A DNA stretch of 64,000 bases, from contig ML133413.1 in NCBI GenBank assembly GCA_003864495.1, positions 109,564 to 173,563 of the forward strand. Reading direction: 5' to 3'. The stretch comes from Nemopilema nomurai. Lineage: Eukaryota; Cnidaria; Scyphozoa; Rhizostomeae; Rhizostomatidae. Under the pieces are notes generated by a model. The model was not told the origin of the DNA, did no database searches, and saw only the letters and a list, made by a program, of their open reading frames with translations. The first letter of the stretch is position 1. Every line of letters starts with the position of its first letter. Position numbers and translations under genes: made by a program. This document shows, piece after piece, positions 13,933 through 36,132 of this stretch.

Positions 13933-14451
13933 CTTCTTATCATTGATATGAAACCAACTTTGATTTATAAAGTTAAAACAATAAAAAATCCCCAAAGTGG
14001 CCTATCACAAGCGCGCCATAATCATTTGCTATCATGGAAACGAGGATGAGATGCATTCAGCAGCAGTAACAACATTTTATGCAAATTAATGTTTGCGTCC
14101 CGAGGCGAAATATGTTTTGAATTTCTTGTGTGCAGGAATTTAATGTATAGGAATGAAGTTATATAAAATATATTATTTGCATTATCATTTGTGTGACTTC
14201 AAGGTTTGAAAGCGAACTCATCGAAAGCACCACAAAAGCAAAGTTCTTTGTGACGTAGCACGCCGACAAGATATCTTCATAGATCACTTCCTGCTATGAG
14301 AGACATTTCGAAAGATCCTGATTTTGGAAAAAGAAACTACTTTTGAAAAAGAAACAGCTGTTGTAAAGAGGAACGTACCAGCAAACAGGCAATTCCACGT
14401 TGTGTCACGAATTTGCTTGGGTTGTTGTTTTGTAGGATAATTTTGCAGAGG
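13933..14451. promoter_or_regulatory. shared divergent promoter interval, CD2BP2 / TMEM45-like
   Basis: Only 519 bp separate the two start codons, so both promoters must lie here or in 5' UTR introns not visible to me. I see no convincing TATA box or named motif. The assignment rests on gene orientation alone. Confidence 0.4.
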
Positions 14452-15356
14452 ATGCATTTTGCAGGAAATTTGGCGTTGTCCCTTTTCCTGTTTTGCCATG
14501 GATTTTGGTGGCTTGTAATGTGCCTAAACGACCACTTCATGTCGAAGATTCCGGATCGAGCCACGCGAAGAAAGTCGCACTTCACCTCGAAGACGTGGCA
14601 TGCTGTATCCTGTTCGAAACTTCCGCTAGAACCTTTGCTTAAATTCATCACCGCGTTGATATGTGCAGTGATAGATTTATCAGTGGATGGACGGTGGAAG
14701 CTCTTTGATATAAATGGAGATGTCAATTCGGATAATGTCATTGGGTTTTCACATGCGACGCTTTTTATTCTGTTTGCAATTTTGGCTGTTGCGGAATTCA
14801 TAGAATCATTTAAGAAAACCCATTCCCTGCATCCATTTTGCACTTGATATTGTCCATCTCGTTCCTGTCCATTGGACTTGTTTATTACCAGTATGCTGAA
14901 AGTTCCGGCTCCAGCCGTGTAGCTAGCGGACATGCGAGGTTGTTGGCATTGGTGTCATTTTGTTCATCAGTTTTTGCAGCTTGTGAAAGTTTTTACCAAA
15001 AGTCATACTCATTGAGTTTTGGTAGAAGGCTCTTAACCATTCTTCAAGGGACATGGTTATTTCAAATGTCTTTCGCTGCTTTCAGTGCAAAAAAGTGGAA
15101 GGATACCCAGGGAAACATAAATCTTGTGTCACTGACTTTCCTCTGGCATATCCTAGTACTAATTACACTTTGTCTGATCTGTCATGGAGTAATGCTTTGT
15201 GCTGTTAATAGATATAAACATAAACAGGATGGTATTTACAACAGCTACAACTCCCATAGGAAGGTTGATGAAGATAGTATTCCGTTGGGGATTGTTGTAA
15301 ATGGCAACATGTTATATGAAGAGGGTACATCAGATACAGAAACACTTTATCCTTAG
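14452..15356 (+). CDS. TMEM45 family (DUF716) multi-pass membrane protein, frame broken once
   Basis: The family are seven-helix membrane proteins of poorly defined function. The first frame begins at ATG 14452 (MHFAGNLALSLFLFCHGFWW) and stops at 14847 after 131 codons. The remainder continues in another frame from about 14829 to 15356. Together they give about 300 residues, against about 275 in vertebrates. Helices are visible as LALSLFLFCHGFWW, LLKFITALICAVIDL, ATLFILFAILAVAEF, LILSISFLSIGLVYY, LALVSFCSSVFAAC, LLTILQGTWLFQMSF and LWHILVLITLCLICHGV. The LQGTW..Q..F motif and the following W-H are family landmarks. One missing base near 14820-14830 would rejoin the halves. No intron interrupts the gene, so it could be an intact gene with an assembly indel, a retrocopy, or a young pseudogene; the clean second half argues against old decay. 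Confidence 0.8.
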
Positions 15357-17939
15357 TCTGAAAGGCGAAATTCAAATTATTTCTCATTTTCGTATTGGTT
15401 ATGCCAATCTCTGAAATTCTATGCATTTAGTTTGTTATTTTAATGGGTTTTGTTTTCAATATTTATAATGCAGAGATGGTAGCTTAATAATCCCTAGTAA
15501 GATTTTTGCAATCTATCTATTTGATAAATTCATTGACAACTATAACTGGAGATGCCTGATTGAGGATATGCAATGGTTGAACATCTTAAATATCGTCCCT
15601 TTTGGTAGGCAGCTTGAAGTTGTTATTTTTCTATGATAGATTCCATGAAATTTAGGGCTTTGGTATTTTTACATGCTGTTTTGCTTCTAAATCAAATAAG
15701 GGGAGATACATGTTAACTATTTTTTAAATAAGGTAGGCTGCTTTTTTCCACTTTGTCTACAATCAATTTTATATGCATCTGTGAAATTTCCTTGTTTTAT
15801 CACTGATTCAGAACTAACTGGAAAAAACAAATTGTTTCCAAAGCTACTTCTTTATGAACTCAACCCCTTTAAGAGCTGTTTGCCCAAATGGAGCAGGACT
15901 TGAATTTCTATTTGTAATTTTGTTCTGAAGTAAACCAGCCTGCTTCATTAAAAGTAAATCAGTATTTCTTGAAAGACAGTTTCTGATTCATCACTCTGTT
16001 TATGTGTGTTGACATTTTTAATTAGAAAAATAATAGTTAAATTGCATTAAAATTGTATTTTAATTGTAAATTGCTTTTTGTGAAATTAATTATACTAAGA
16101 TTTTTCTGTTTATCTTCTACCTTTTCTCCAAAAATTATCATAATTTATTTTAATTCTTCCTTCTGCTCCCATTTTTCATATCTATAAGGGTTTACTTAGG
16201 ACATATTTCACAAGCGTTCATGAACTCTATAATCTTTGTCTTGCATGCAACAAAGTAAGTAAAAAAATGCAATAACTTTCCATTTTATGCAGAATTTTGT
16301 GCACAAAGATGTCAACCCAGCCACTGCTTTCTAGCTTTGACAGGTCCTCTATTTGTATTACCTTGTGATCAGCAGAAAGCTTGAAACTTTCTAATCTCTT
16401 TTGAGTAGTTTGTAAATAAGTTCCATTTATATGAGGTGAGCCATAAGATCGAGTTATTACATGGTAACTGGTGATATTAAACCATTGTTGGTAGTACCCA
16501 TTTATATATCACTTATGCCTTTCATTTTGTGTGTGTTAGAGAACCCAATTTTTGTGGGTTTTAAACAATATCTTCTGGGGAGACAAGTGGGTAGAGAATG
16601 TCTGTTGCTAAGGAAACTGGGTGCTGTGGTGCTGACCAATTTTGATCTTGTAGCGGTTATCAAGTTTTTGTTTTTCTTCTTACAGGCTTTTCTAAAGATG
16701 CATGTAGCACTGAGTCAGTGGAAGCCCAATTTTTCCAACCACAACAAGGATAGATTAGTTAAAAAATGCAGACAGATTGGGCGAGTTTTGAACCATATTC
16801 AGTTCACCACTGATAGTACTAGTGGCAGTGCCTAAGTAAAGTTTAGCAAGTAAGTGTAGTAAATGTAGAAGTTTTCGGAGACAAAAGGCGCCTCTCCTCT
16901 CCCTGAATCTATACCGCGGTAAACCAGAATCCCGCTTTAAGAGAGGAGTACGAGACAAAAGACAAGGCTTTTTGAATTCATAGTTGTTTTGAAAGAAATC
17001 CTTTTAGCACTGGTGTCAAAATATAACCAATCATTTACCAAGCTACACTTATTCATTAGATTATGGACTGGACTTGTGAAAATATTGAGCAAATTTGCAG
17101 CGTGTTTGATCAATGGCGCGTTATTCGCAAACATCTGGCTTTGGAAGATTCGGATCCATTCGAATGCACGTGAGCATCTCATCTTTGACCTCTGAGCTGC
17201 GGCTCCCTCCGTACCTGGCACCAACCGTCATCAGCTCGTGTAGATGACCACCTTCCTGCCCGATTTTCACCGGAAACTATGGATTGTTGAGAAGCTTGAG
17301 CTGCCATTTGTACTTAGGAACCCCATTGACAATTTTCCAATCCTTCTTCCTGATTATCATTCGCTTATGGTATCCATCATTGTCACATTGCTCAAGAAAC
17401 TTAACTGCCCTTCATGTTGATGCTGTTTTTCAACTGCACTTTGAATAGAAGATAAAACTCAAAACTATTTTTTTGCTTTGAAAACTTTGAAAACGTGACA
17501 ACAGAAAGGTGCCAGTTTTCTTCCATTTCAGTGTTTTACTTAGACTGGGCATTCCAGTACCTAAATTTGGCACATGTTCCCTTCTTCGCTCAACATTATT
17601 AGAACCATACTTCTTCACAATGATTTTCCATAAGGAAATTTGCTCTAATCAATACTAAAAACAAATGTATCCATTTTACATCTTTGTGCATCGTTGTTCT
17701 TGAAGTTAAGTGTTCAATTATTCATTGAAGGATGCAAGAATGGAAGAGTCTGTGCAAGAATATGAATTCCAGGATCTTCTGAATATATCTCTTTAATGAT
17801 GAAAACAGAAAAAAGAAAACAAAAAATAAATAAACTCTTCATTTTGAATAGAGGATAAAACTCAAAACTATTTATTTTTCAATTTATCACCGTTAAATAC
17901 TCAAATACAATATGTTGCACTGATTATTTATTTTGAAGC
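15357..17939. other. intergenic spacer and presumed 3' UTR of the TMEM45-like gene
   Basis: Mostly AT-rich. A 124-codon ORF (16461-16835) has a hydrophobic first half and a basic second half, but no family resemblance, and I do not call it. A GC-richer patch at about 16870-17220 contains a short ORF on each strand and no recognisable domain. A 35-bp motif occurs twice, at 17440 and 17842 (listed separately). Minus-strand AATAAA hexamers at 17871-17876 and 17927-17932 probably serve the ankyrin gene to the right. Confidence 0.5.
17440..17876. repeat. pair of 35-bp direct repeats about 400 bp apart
   Basis: The string TTTGAATAGA-GATAAAACTC followed by AAAACTATTT occurs at about 17440-17474 and again at about 17842-17876, with two or three mismatches. 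The sequence between the copies shows no element of its own, so this may be a local duplication or two ends of an eroded insertion. Confidence 0.7.
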
Positions 17940-18618
17940 TTAGCTCAAGTATTTCGAATATTCTGCATTCTTTAGATATTTTGAAACTGGAGTTTTCAGG
18001 ATTTCTGCAATTTTCCTCACGTTTTGGTTACTTGTTTTGACAATATTAGTCCTTAAAATTTCCGCAGCTGTAAACCTACACATATCTGGTTTATTTCCGT
18101 CAAAAACATCTGCATATTTGTGAATTAAAGTGACAGCTTTTACGTCACCATTTTCAACTGCTGTATGCAATATAGTACTGCATTGATAGTCTTGCAAATT
18201 TAAATCTGCTCCATGATGTATTAAATATTCCATTAGTTTGATTTTGCCGTGTCTAGTAGCAAAAAATAAAGGTGTTCGTCTTGAAATGTCCAATGCATTA
18301 ACGTTTGCCCCTCTTTTTGATGAAAACACTCGAAAGGTTTCGATGTTGTAACCATTTATCCCTATTAATATCGTCCACGCAAGGTATAATTCTATGAAGT
18401 GGTATTGTATTGTCGTATTTATCCACATCGTCAACACAATCGGGATCATTTTCCAATTGTTGTTTTATTTTTTCTACGTCCAATATTTTGGAAGAAGCAA
18501 CAACTAATGACAATATTCCATCTATATTAATTGTTTGTTCCTTAACTTTTTCAACTGCATTCCTTTTCTCTTCTACCACTTCGTAGTCGCCACGGTCTTT
18601 GCTAAGTTTCCCTCCCAT
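17940..18618 (-). CDS. small ankyrin-repeat protein with N-myristoylation-type N-terminus, frame broken once
   Basis: The start at 18618 (MGGKLSKDRGDYE) follows a good acceptor (TTCATTCGCAG, one base before ATG), so a non-coding 5' exon lies further right. MGGKLSK fits the MGxxxS/T consensus for N-myristoyltransferase and equals the start of vertebrate BASP1, with basic residues that aid membrane binding; no other similarity to BASP1 is seen. The frame reads through KYDNTIPLHRI and stops at about 18300. The continuation in another frame carries a canonical ankyrin repeat (RRTPLFFATRHGKIKLMEYL, then HHGADLN) and a second one (STILHTAVENGDVKAV), ending at 17940. A one-base correction between about 18400 and 18305, a stretch with AAAAA and GGGG runs, would join them at about 226 residues. 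Function unknown; ankyrin repeats bind proteins. Confidence 0.7.
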
Positions 18619-21600
18619 TCTGCGAATGAAACAGAAAATAAAAAAATTGTTTATACCTAAATTAAAGATTTGGCTCGATGAATTGACATTGAGAAAGCCA
18701 TGGCAGGATAGCAGGATCCTATGCTCTATTAGGATCTTCGTCATCGGAATTTATTTTAAAAATGATGAAAAAGATTATCAAAGCAGCTTTCATATTTATA
18801 GCCCACTAAACTGCAATTAGGCCCTCAAAGGAAAATCAACTCACTGCAGACTTTCAAGGGTGTAGTAAATCCAGTCGTCAAACAGACGCCGCTGTTAAAA
18901 AGTGCTTCCTAGCATGCCGTCAAGTTTACTAAAATGTGGCTCAAATCATAATACAAGTTCATCAGTCATACTAACACTGACACAGCCGTGTTGAAATCAG
19001 GTTGATGTCGAAGAAGCAGTTGGATTAAGCAACTCTTGCTGTATGTTGTCAGGGATATTAAGATCTTAGAGGTGATAAAGCATGGTGTTTGAACGATCTT
19101 TCAAGACACAGTAATGTATAACTTTACTTATTGGTGTGGAAATTCCAACGGCTTCGAGGGGAGAGTCTTGCTGGAGCAATGTCCAATTTTTCGGGACAAA
19201 ACTATCTGGTACATTAAACGAAATACGGAATATACACATCCTTTTCTTTTTGCATGGTAACTACAACCTCGAATTCCTTTTGATAAATCTATGTTTCACT
19301 TGTGTTGTGAGGTAGATATATGGTAATGTTTATTCGTTGTGAATTTTATTTGTTTTGCTGTTTACCCGCTAACGATGGTGGCGTACTTCCTTGCCCACCT
19401 GTACAGGTGTGTCAGGCCCGAATATAAAGACAAAGAAACAAAATGGTTCAGATCTTCAATTATCTTTTCTCGATTCCTCAAAGTATGCGATTCTATTACA
19501 TCTCTTGACTTTCTTTCCACAAAACCTCCCGTTATTCCTCTACGACTCCTCCTGTTTTTCTGCTATGCCCCTTCTGTTACCTTTCTACAATTTCTCCTTT
19601 TACTCTTCTACCACTCCTCCATTTTCTTTTCTACGTTTTCCCTCTTACTCTTCTCTATAATAGCTAGAAATAGCTAAACCAGTTTTTGCATACTTAAGGT
19701 GCCTTTCCATCCAACATTCCTTGGAGGATTCAAACCTCGCAAAAGACCAAAAGCTGACATAATTAATAGCCAGTTTTGGATCGAAAATACTAGAAGGTAA
19801 TAAAAAGAGCGTAGGATTAGCTAAGGAAAAACTGGTTCCGCTATTTCTAGCTTTTGTGTAGTTCTGTATCACAAAGCACTTGTCCACTCTACTCTTTTTT
19901 TAATCTCTTTTATGTATTTTTTATGATAAAGTTCAGCGAAGCGTTTACCAGGTATGATATTACACTGCATATGTAACTACTGGTGCTTTCGATGCAAAGA
20001 ATAATTAGACCTTAAATCACACCTAAGGATAAATGATCGGTAAACTACACGGGAAGTGTATGAATACGGAATCCACTGAAGCCAGGGACTGCGCAGCCCC
20101 GAGGTGAAGGAGGGGACTGGCTGAGCACCGAGGTGAAATTGAGGCATTGGGGGCGGAAGACTTCTTGAGACAACGCCCTTAGAAAGTCGGAAAACACCCC
20201 CTTCAAAAAGTATTAGATTTATTGCATCAAATTTCATAGGCAATTCGGTTTGAATTAGCTACTATGAAAAGTTGCAAAGTTAGGAAGGTCAGAGAAAACT
20301 TTCAACATTGTAAATGTATCACCGCATTATAGAACAGCATACTCGTAGGTAGAGGCAGTGTGACACTATGGATCTTCATGTTGCTATAAATATTTCAGTA
20401 AATACTTCAGAGAGCAGTAGCAGTGGTGGCAGGATAACAGGGGGCTATTGCATAAAACATTGCACAAAAACAACATAAAAAGTCGAAATTTGCCAACTTT
20501 CGGCATTAACAAGGGGGGCTCAGCCCGCCATAGCCTACAAATTCTAATTCTCACTCTAATTCTACATGTAACACGCCCAAAATATACCCAAGACGAATTA
20601 GATAAACTGAGCAATGATACCAAATATCCCTATGGAAGTAATTCCAAAATCAAAACGCACAAAAAATGACAAGAGGAGTTATAAACAATCAAATGTGCTA
20701 AAAGCGATAAATTGTTATGGTAACAAATAACAAAATAAACAAACGGAAAAATAGCACACTATTACAAAACACAGACCACAATCTTCTAAAAAGTAACCCC
20801 TTTGATAAAAAACTACCCTGAGTACCAGAGTCATTTTGTATACAATAAAATATGGATTTTACATACAGTGCGTCTGGTACCCAGGGTGATAAAAAGCTGG
20901 CGAGGGTCTGAAAAAATCTTGTTTCTCATTAAACAATTTTCACATAACTTAATACTTTGTAAAACAGAATATCAGATCCATCCGAACATCAATCATTCAA
21001 ATTTGATCAAATGAAAGGAAATGAACTTTAAAATGCAAACTAAGCAAAAAGTTGCATAAATGACAAATACAAGTCAAAATAGTATATGGTATTTTCATCA
21101 CAATCATTGAGTATTTTCATCGTGTCTGAGAAGGTCATCAATAGTCTAATGTGGTGTTCTTATAAGTAACATTATCCTGATTTCTAGTGTATATCTCAAT
21201 TCATAAGAAACATATCAGACCTGAAATAAGAAAGTTGCTTCCTATATGCGGGACACTACTGTATAGTCGAAACATAGCTAAAAGGTAAGTTAAAAGAACA
21301 ACATCCGCCCGTTAGGCACACCCCTAAGGATCACTAGCCAAGTGGATTGACGTGCATTTCTTTGTGCTTAAAAATTGTTTGATGTACTTACAAAGCCTTT
21401 AAACACTCACATTTAGGTTTTTGTTGGATGCTTTTCAAAATTTGACCAGAGGCTAGAATCCATGACAATAATTTCCACAACCGTTTATTACATAACATTC
21501 GCCAGAGATTTTGTCTTCTGTTTACATAATTAAAGTTTATTTTCTTTGTATTTGAAAATCTCTTTGCTTTCTGACTCTCTATCTTGAAAAACCCCAAAGG

Positions 21601-23845
21601 GCGTTAAGCATGGATAGTATAGAAGAGACTTTTTCTTAACGACCCTAACACACGAATTTGTAATGAAAATAATGTAATATATTTGTTTGTTAAATTGTAC
21701 TAGCAAATTTTATACTGGCTATGTTTCTTGTAAAATTGCGTTAAATTCATCAAAATTATTCATATTTATTCATACTCATATTCTCTGATTCCCGATGTTA
21801 TAACGGAGAAACTGTTGCTCAATAAATCTTCATTTCGACAATCTCACTAGAGAACTCACTCTAACTTGATAAAAATTCGCATCTGATTTGACCTATTTGT
21901 TTCCCATATTGATTTGAATATTCGAGGGAGCCCCGCCATTAAAAAATTCCAAGTTTTAATCAGTATGTCACTCCTCCATTTCCGGCAAAACAAACTGATG
22001 TCACATTGATTGGAAAACTGACCAATGGTTGTTGAAACATTCAGTCCTATTGTTCTAACGACTGAATGAATCTACCAATCAAATTGTAGAAAAATAGAAA
22101 GCCTAATTTGTGCCTGCACATGGTCCAAGAGAAGAGGAGGACAGGAGGAAAGTCTATGTACTGAAAGTAGAAGAGGGGAGCTTCGGAGAAGTAAATTAGG
22201 TAATTGTTAAATTAAGGTTGTCACAGTGGACTGTTCGGGATGGAATGGTTAAATTGCAATGTGTTTCTTCTGTCTTTTCTAAACAATTTTTATATTTAAA
22301 GCTGCTTTGATTTAATGCCACGGCCTGCATCCTGATCGCCATTCTTGGCCGAATCTGATCCATGTAAACAGAATGAGGTCATAGTTGGAATGATACTGTT
22401 TTCAGCCAACAAGGCCTACAATACTCGCCATGAAGCTTTTTCTGCATAGCCTCTATCTTAGGCTACACAAGCTTCATGGTAAATGGACAGTATGGATTAT
22501 TCAATTTTGGTTCTACTCTGATCATTTATTGTGACTGCCATCTTGATTGTTCTCTAAACCCTTGTCACTATTGTGCTCTCAGCAAACCCCGCTTCCAGGT
22601 AGCAAATGCGAAGCGTCATATAGCTAAACAACTGGTTGGGTTGCGTGGTATTTAAAACTTGCAACATTTTAGCGTTTTGCTGCATAAATGGAACGGATTT
22701 TACAATGCCTCCCAAGGCCCCGCTGGCCTTCTGTCTCTCCACAACAGCACGTTCCACGTGTGTCGCCAGAAGAAGTTTTTAAAGCAAGGACGAGCAGTTC
22801 GTGAAAAACCAGTTTCTTAGCTTTCTTGAAATTATAAAGATAGTTGTCGTCTGTCTTATAAAGATAGAGACTGCAACCATGGTATTTGATATTCTAAAGG
22901 AACGTGTTTGCTGGGGAGCTCTCAGTCGTCTGTCCAAAAATGCGACAATGATGCATTTGATTGTCAACAGTACAAGATTTTAATTATCTTGAAATCTTGA
23001 CCTGTATTTGAGATTTTGCATGAGGTTTGAGCAGTTGGTATTTGACTGTGTATCGTTGATATCTGGAGCATCTGCCAGTAGAGAGTTCTAAATGTTGTAA
23101 AATAATCTTTTTTTTTGGAATTTGCCAAATTGAAGACCGCAAACAACAGAAGGAGATAATGTACTTCAAAGAGTAGCTTTTCGTTCTCAAAGTGGCTACT
23201 GTTCTTAATGCAAAAGAGGGCCATCACCCCTTCCCTCCCAATGTTGGTTCAGCATGGCTGTTAATTTTCCAAAGAGTGACAAATAATGGCAAATCTGGTA
23301 TAGTCCACAGAAAAATCATTACCCAATAAGTTATTGATTGATTAGTAATTGTAAATATAGAGATAGAATAAACATAATTATAGCATAAAACAAATTTGTT
23401 CTTGAAATTTGTACTTAATGATTAATTCAAATATCTAAATTTTTCCATAGCTTTAATAAGAGTTTGCTGCAAAATATAGCTTGTCTTGAACACCTAAATG
23501 ATATTTGATTTCTTTCAGAATAGCTTGAGTCATCACATCCAATCAGATTAATCTCTTCTAGTCATTATCATAAAGGTTATTCAACCATCCTCTTATTTAT
23601 CACCACTGATGATCCTATTAAATCAGAATTTGAAATGCAACAGCAACAACACCATCACAAATGGGCTAGCAAAGTATTAATCTTCGACATTGTCATATGA
23701 ATTATTTTACATTAACCTAATTTGATATCATTTACCTATTTTTTCACAAGGAGGATCCTATAAGACCTTATTTATGATTTGATATGATTGTTGAAATATT
23801 TTGGCTCTTAGTAAGTTTTGTCCATGTCCGTAGTGCTAGATCACT
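18619..23845. other. large AT-rich intergenic region between ankyrin and PIWI genes
   Basis: No ORF here exceeds 112 codons or resembles a protein family. A pyrimidine-rich tract of CTCCTNTT-like words spans about 19490-19670. A hairpin lies at 22428-22479. The 5' UTR exon of the ankyrin gene lies somewhere right of 18619, and the promoter and any 5' UTR exon of PIWI lie left of 23846; neither can be fixed. I see no RNA gene. Confidence 0.5.
22428..22479. repeat. inverted repeat able to form a hairpin
   Basis: CCATGAAGCTT at the left pairs with AAGCTTCATGG at the right (11 bp). Inside it, TAGCCT pairs with AGGCTA around a seven-base loop. The asymmetric internal bulge makes it unlike a typical miRNA precursor. 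It may be the core of an eroded palindromic element. Confidence 0.6.
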
Positions 23846-34444
<10,599 letters not shown>

Positions 34445-36132
34445 TTGACTATGGATGAACTGTGAGCAGTACTCCTGCTTTGCTAAGAAAGATATTACTT
34501 CATAAAACTAGTTTTGTTCTTCGTGGCCAGTTTTTCAGATTTACACAAACAGGTCCTTTCGGTTAATAGTATTGTTGCTTGTATTTTGTATTATTTGTGA
34601 TTTGCTGTGGAATTCAAGGTCTGTAACAGCATGCTATTCATAACTCTTGGATTTTTAGACCAAAAGTGGATTTTTGAAGGCTACCTACATTTGTGTTTTG
34701 TGTACTTTGCAAGAGCATAGTTTGATCTGTAGCATATTTTTTTAATTTCAAGACATGTACAGATTAATGCATCCAGTCAAAATATATATAAGAATTGATT
34801 GTTCTTGATTATAAATTTTGTCACCTTTCGTGTACCCACTTGTTTACAATATAGGATTTTGGATTTTAGCAGTCCTTGTTTTAAAATTAAGCTAATGTTT
34901 TGTAGTTTGGAGCTGTTAATTATAAATATAAATTAACATTTTTCCTCATCCAGTTATCCAGTTTTTGTATTTTGTAACCCTTTTTAAGTCCTTGTCTGAT
35001 ATGATGTTAGTCATTTTATGTTTTTAGCTAACTTGCATTTTAAACTGGATGTTTGTTGTATTAGTGTATGTATGCTTAGTAATGTGTCAGCTGTGTCCTC
35101 CTTGTGGTTGAATATGCAATGGGTTATTTCATCAAACATCACATTCAGCTTCAATGTGGATGCTGTTGACACAAGACTCCTCCAGTTATGTTACTGTTCT
35201 TCAAATGAGGGTTCTTTCAAAATGCCTCATAGAGATGTTTGTTTTTACTGTCTGCCTTCTTCTCTACCAGTGTTTTACTGCTAAAATTATGTATCATTGT
35301 CAGCAGGGTTGAGATAGGAAATATTAACAGATAAATGCATTCAGGGTTTGATAGATATCAATAAAAACCAAAGACACAGAGACAAGTACAAATGAAAATA
35401 TGACATAAATGACAATAAATAATATACAAAGTCTTCAAATAAAATGAAGGCCAGATTGAGGCAAAGGTATCCCAATTAGACAAACAAAGGTATTCTTATT
35501 GCTCTAAGTTTCACAATTTTTATGTGGAAATTTGTAACATTTTTTAATCATTGCACAAAACAGATTAGAAATGGCAACAATAGAAACATGGATACCTTTT
35601 CTGCTTTGTGGACAATTAATTTGATGGATATTAACCTCTGTTAACAATTAAAACATGGAGCTCTATAAAACCATGTTTAATAATTGTGAAAATTGTTTAC
35701 TTGACCTCTAGTAAAATGGTGGAATATCTGGGTGACAAAGAATCGCTCTGTGAAGAGGAATCAGGACAGAACATAAGTTCACTACACAACCTTCAACCCA
35801 TCGGTTAAAAGCAAATCACACCCATGAATCTCCTTTTTGTGGTCTTTTCGGGGTCTTTTCAGGGATTTTGATAGATTAAATTAGAAAAGCAAGCTAATAA
35901 TGTTTACTAATCTGACATCATTAATGTGACGACATTACATTTTTGGTAGGCATTGGAAGGAGCATTTTTGGTGTTAATCCCCCCCAGAAAACAATAAGTA
36001 TTTTTCTAAATAAATGGATACAAAACACCTTCAAATGATGATTTGCCCAAAGATTGTTTTTTGCCTATGGTGATTAGCAACAAATTATGCATGGGTGCCT
36101 ATAATGATAAAATGATGTCTCTATCGATATGG
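34445..36132. other. convergent intergenic spacer, PIWI and CDK2AP 3' UTRs
   Basis: AT-rich sequence between the PIWI stop and the CDK2AP stop (minus strand). An 88-codon ORF (35018-35284) has no family signature. The two 3' UTRs must lie here but their ends are not clear. No RNA gene or mobile element recognised. Confidence 0.6.

Noticed and set aside
16461..16835. 124-codon ORF downstream of the TMEM45-like gene
   Set aside because: No family resemblance, no clear start context, and the composition follows the surrounding AT-rich DNA. It may simply be 3' UTR or spacer.
22428..22479. miRNA precursor interpretation of the hairpin
   Set aside because: The paired arms are too short (11 + 6 bp) and separated by an unequal internal loop.
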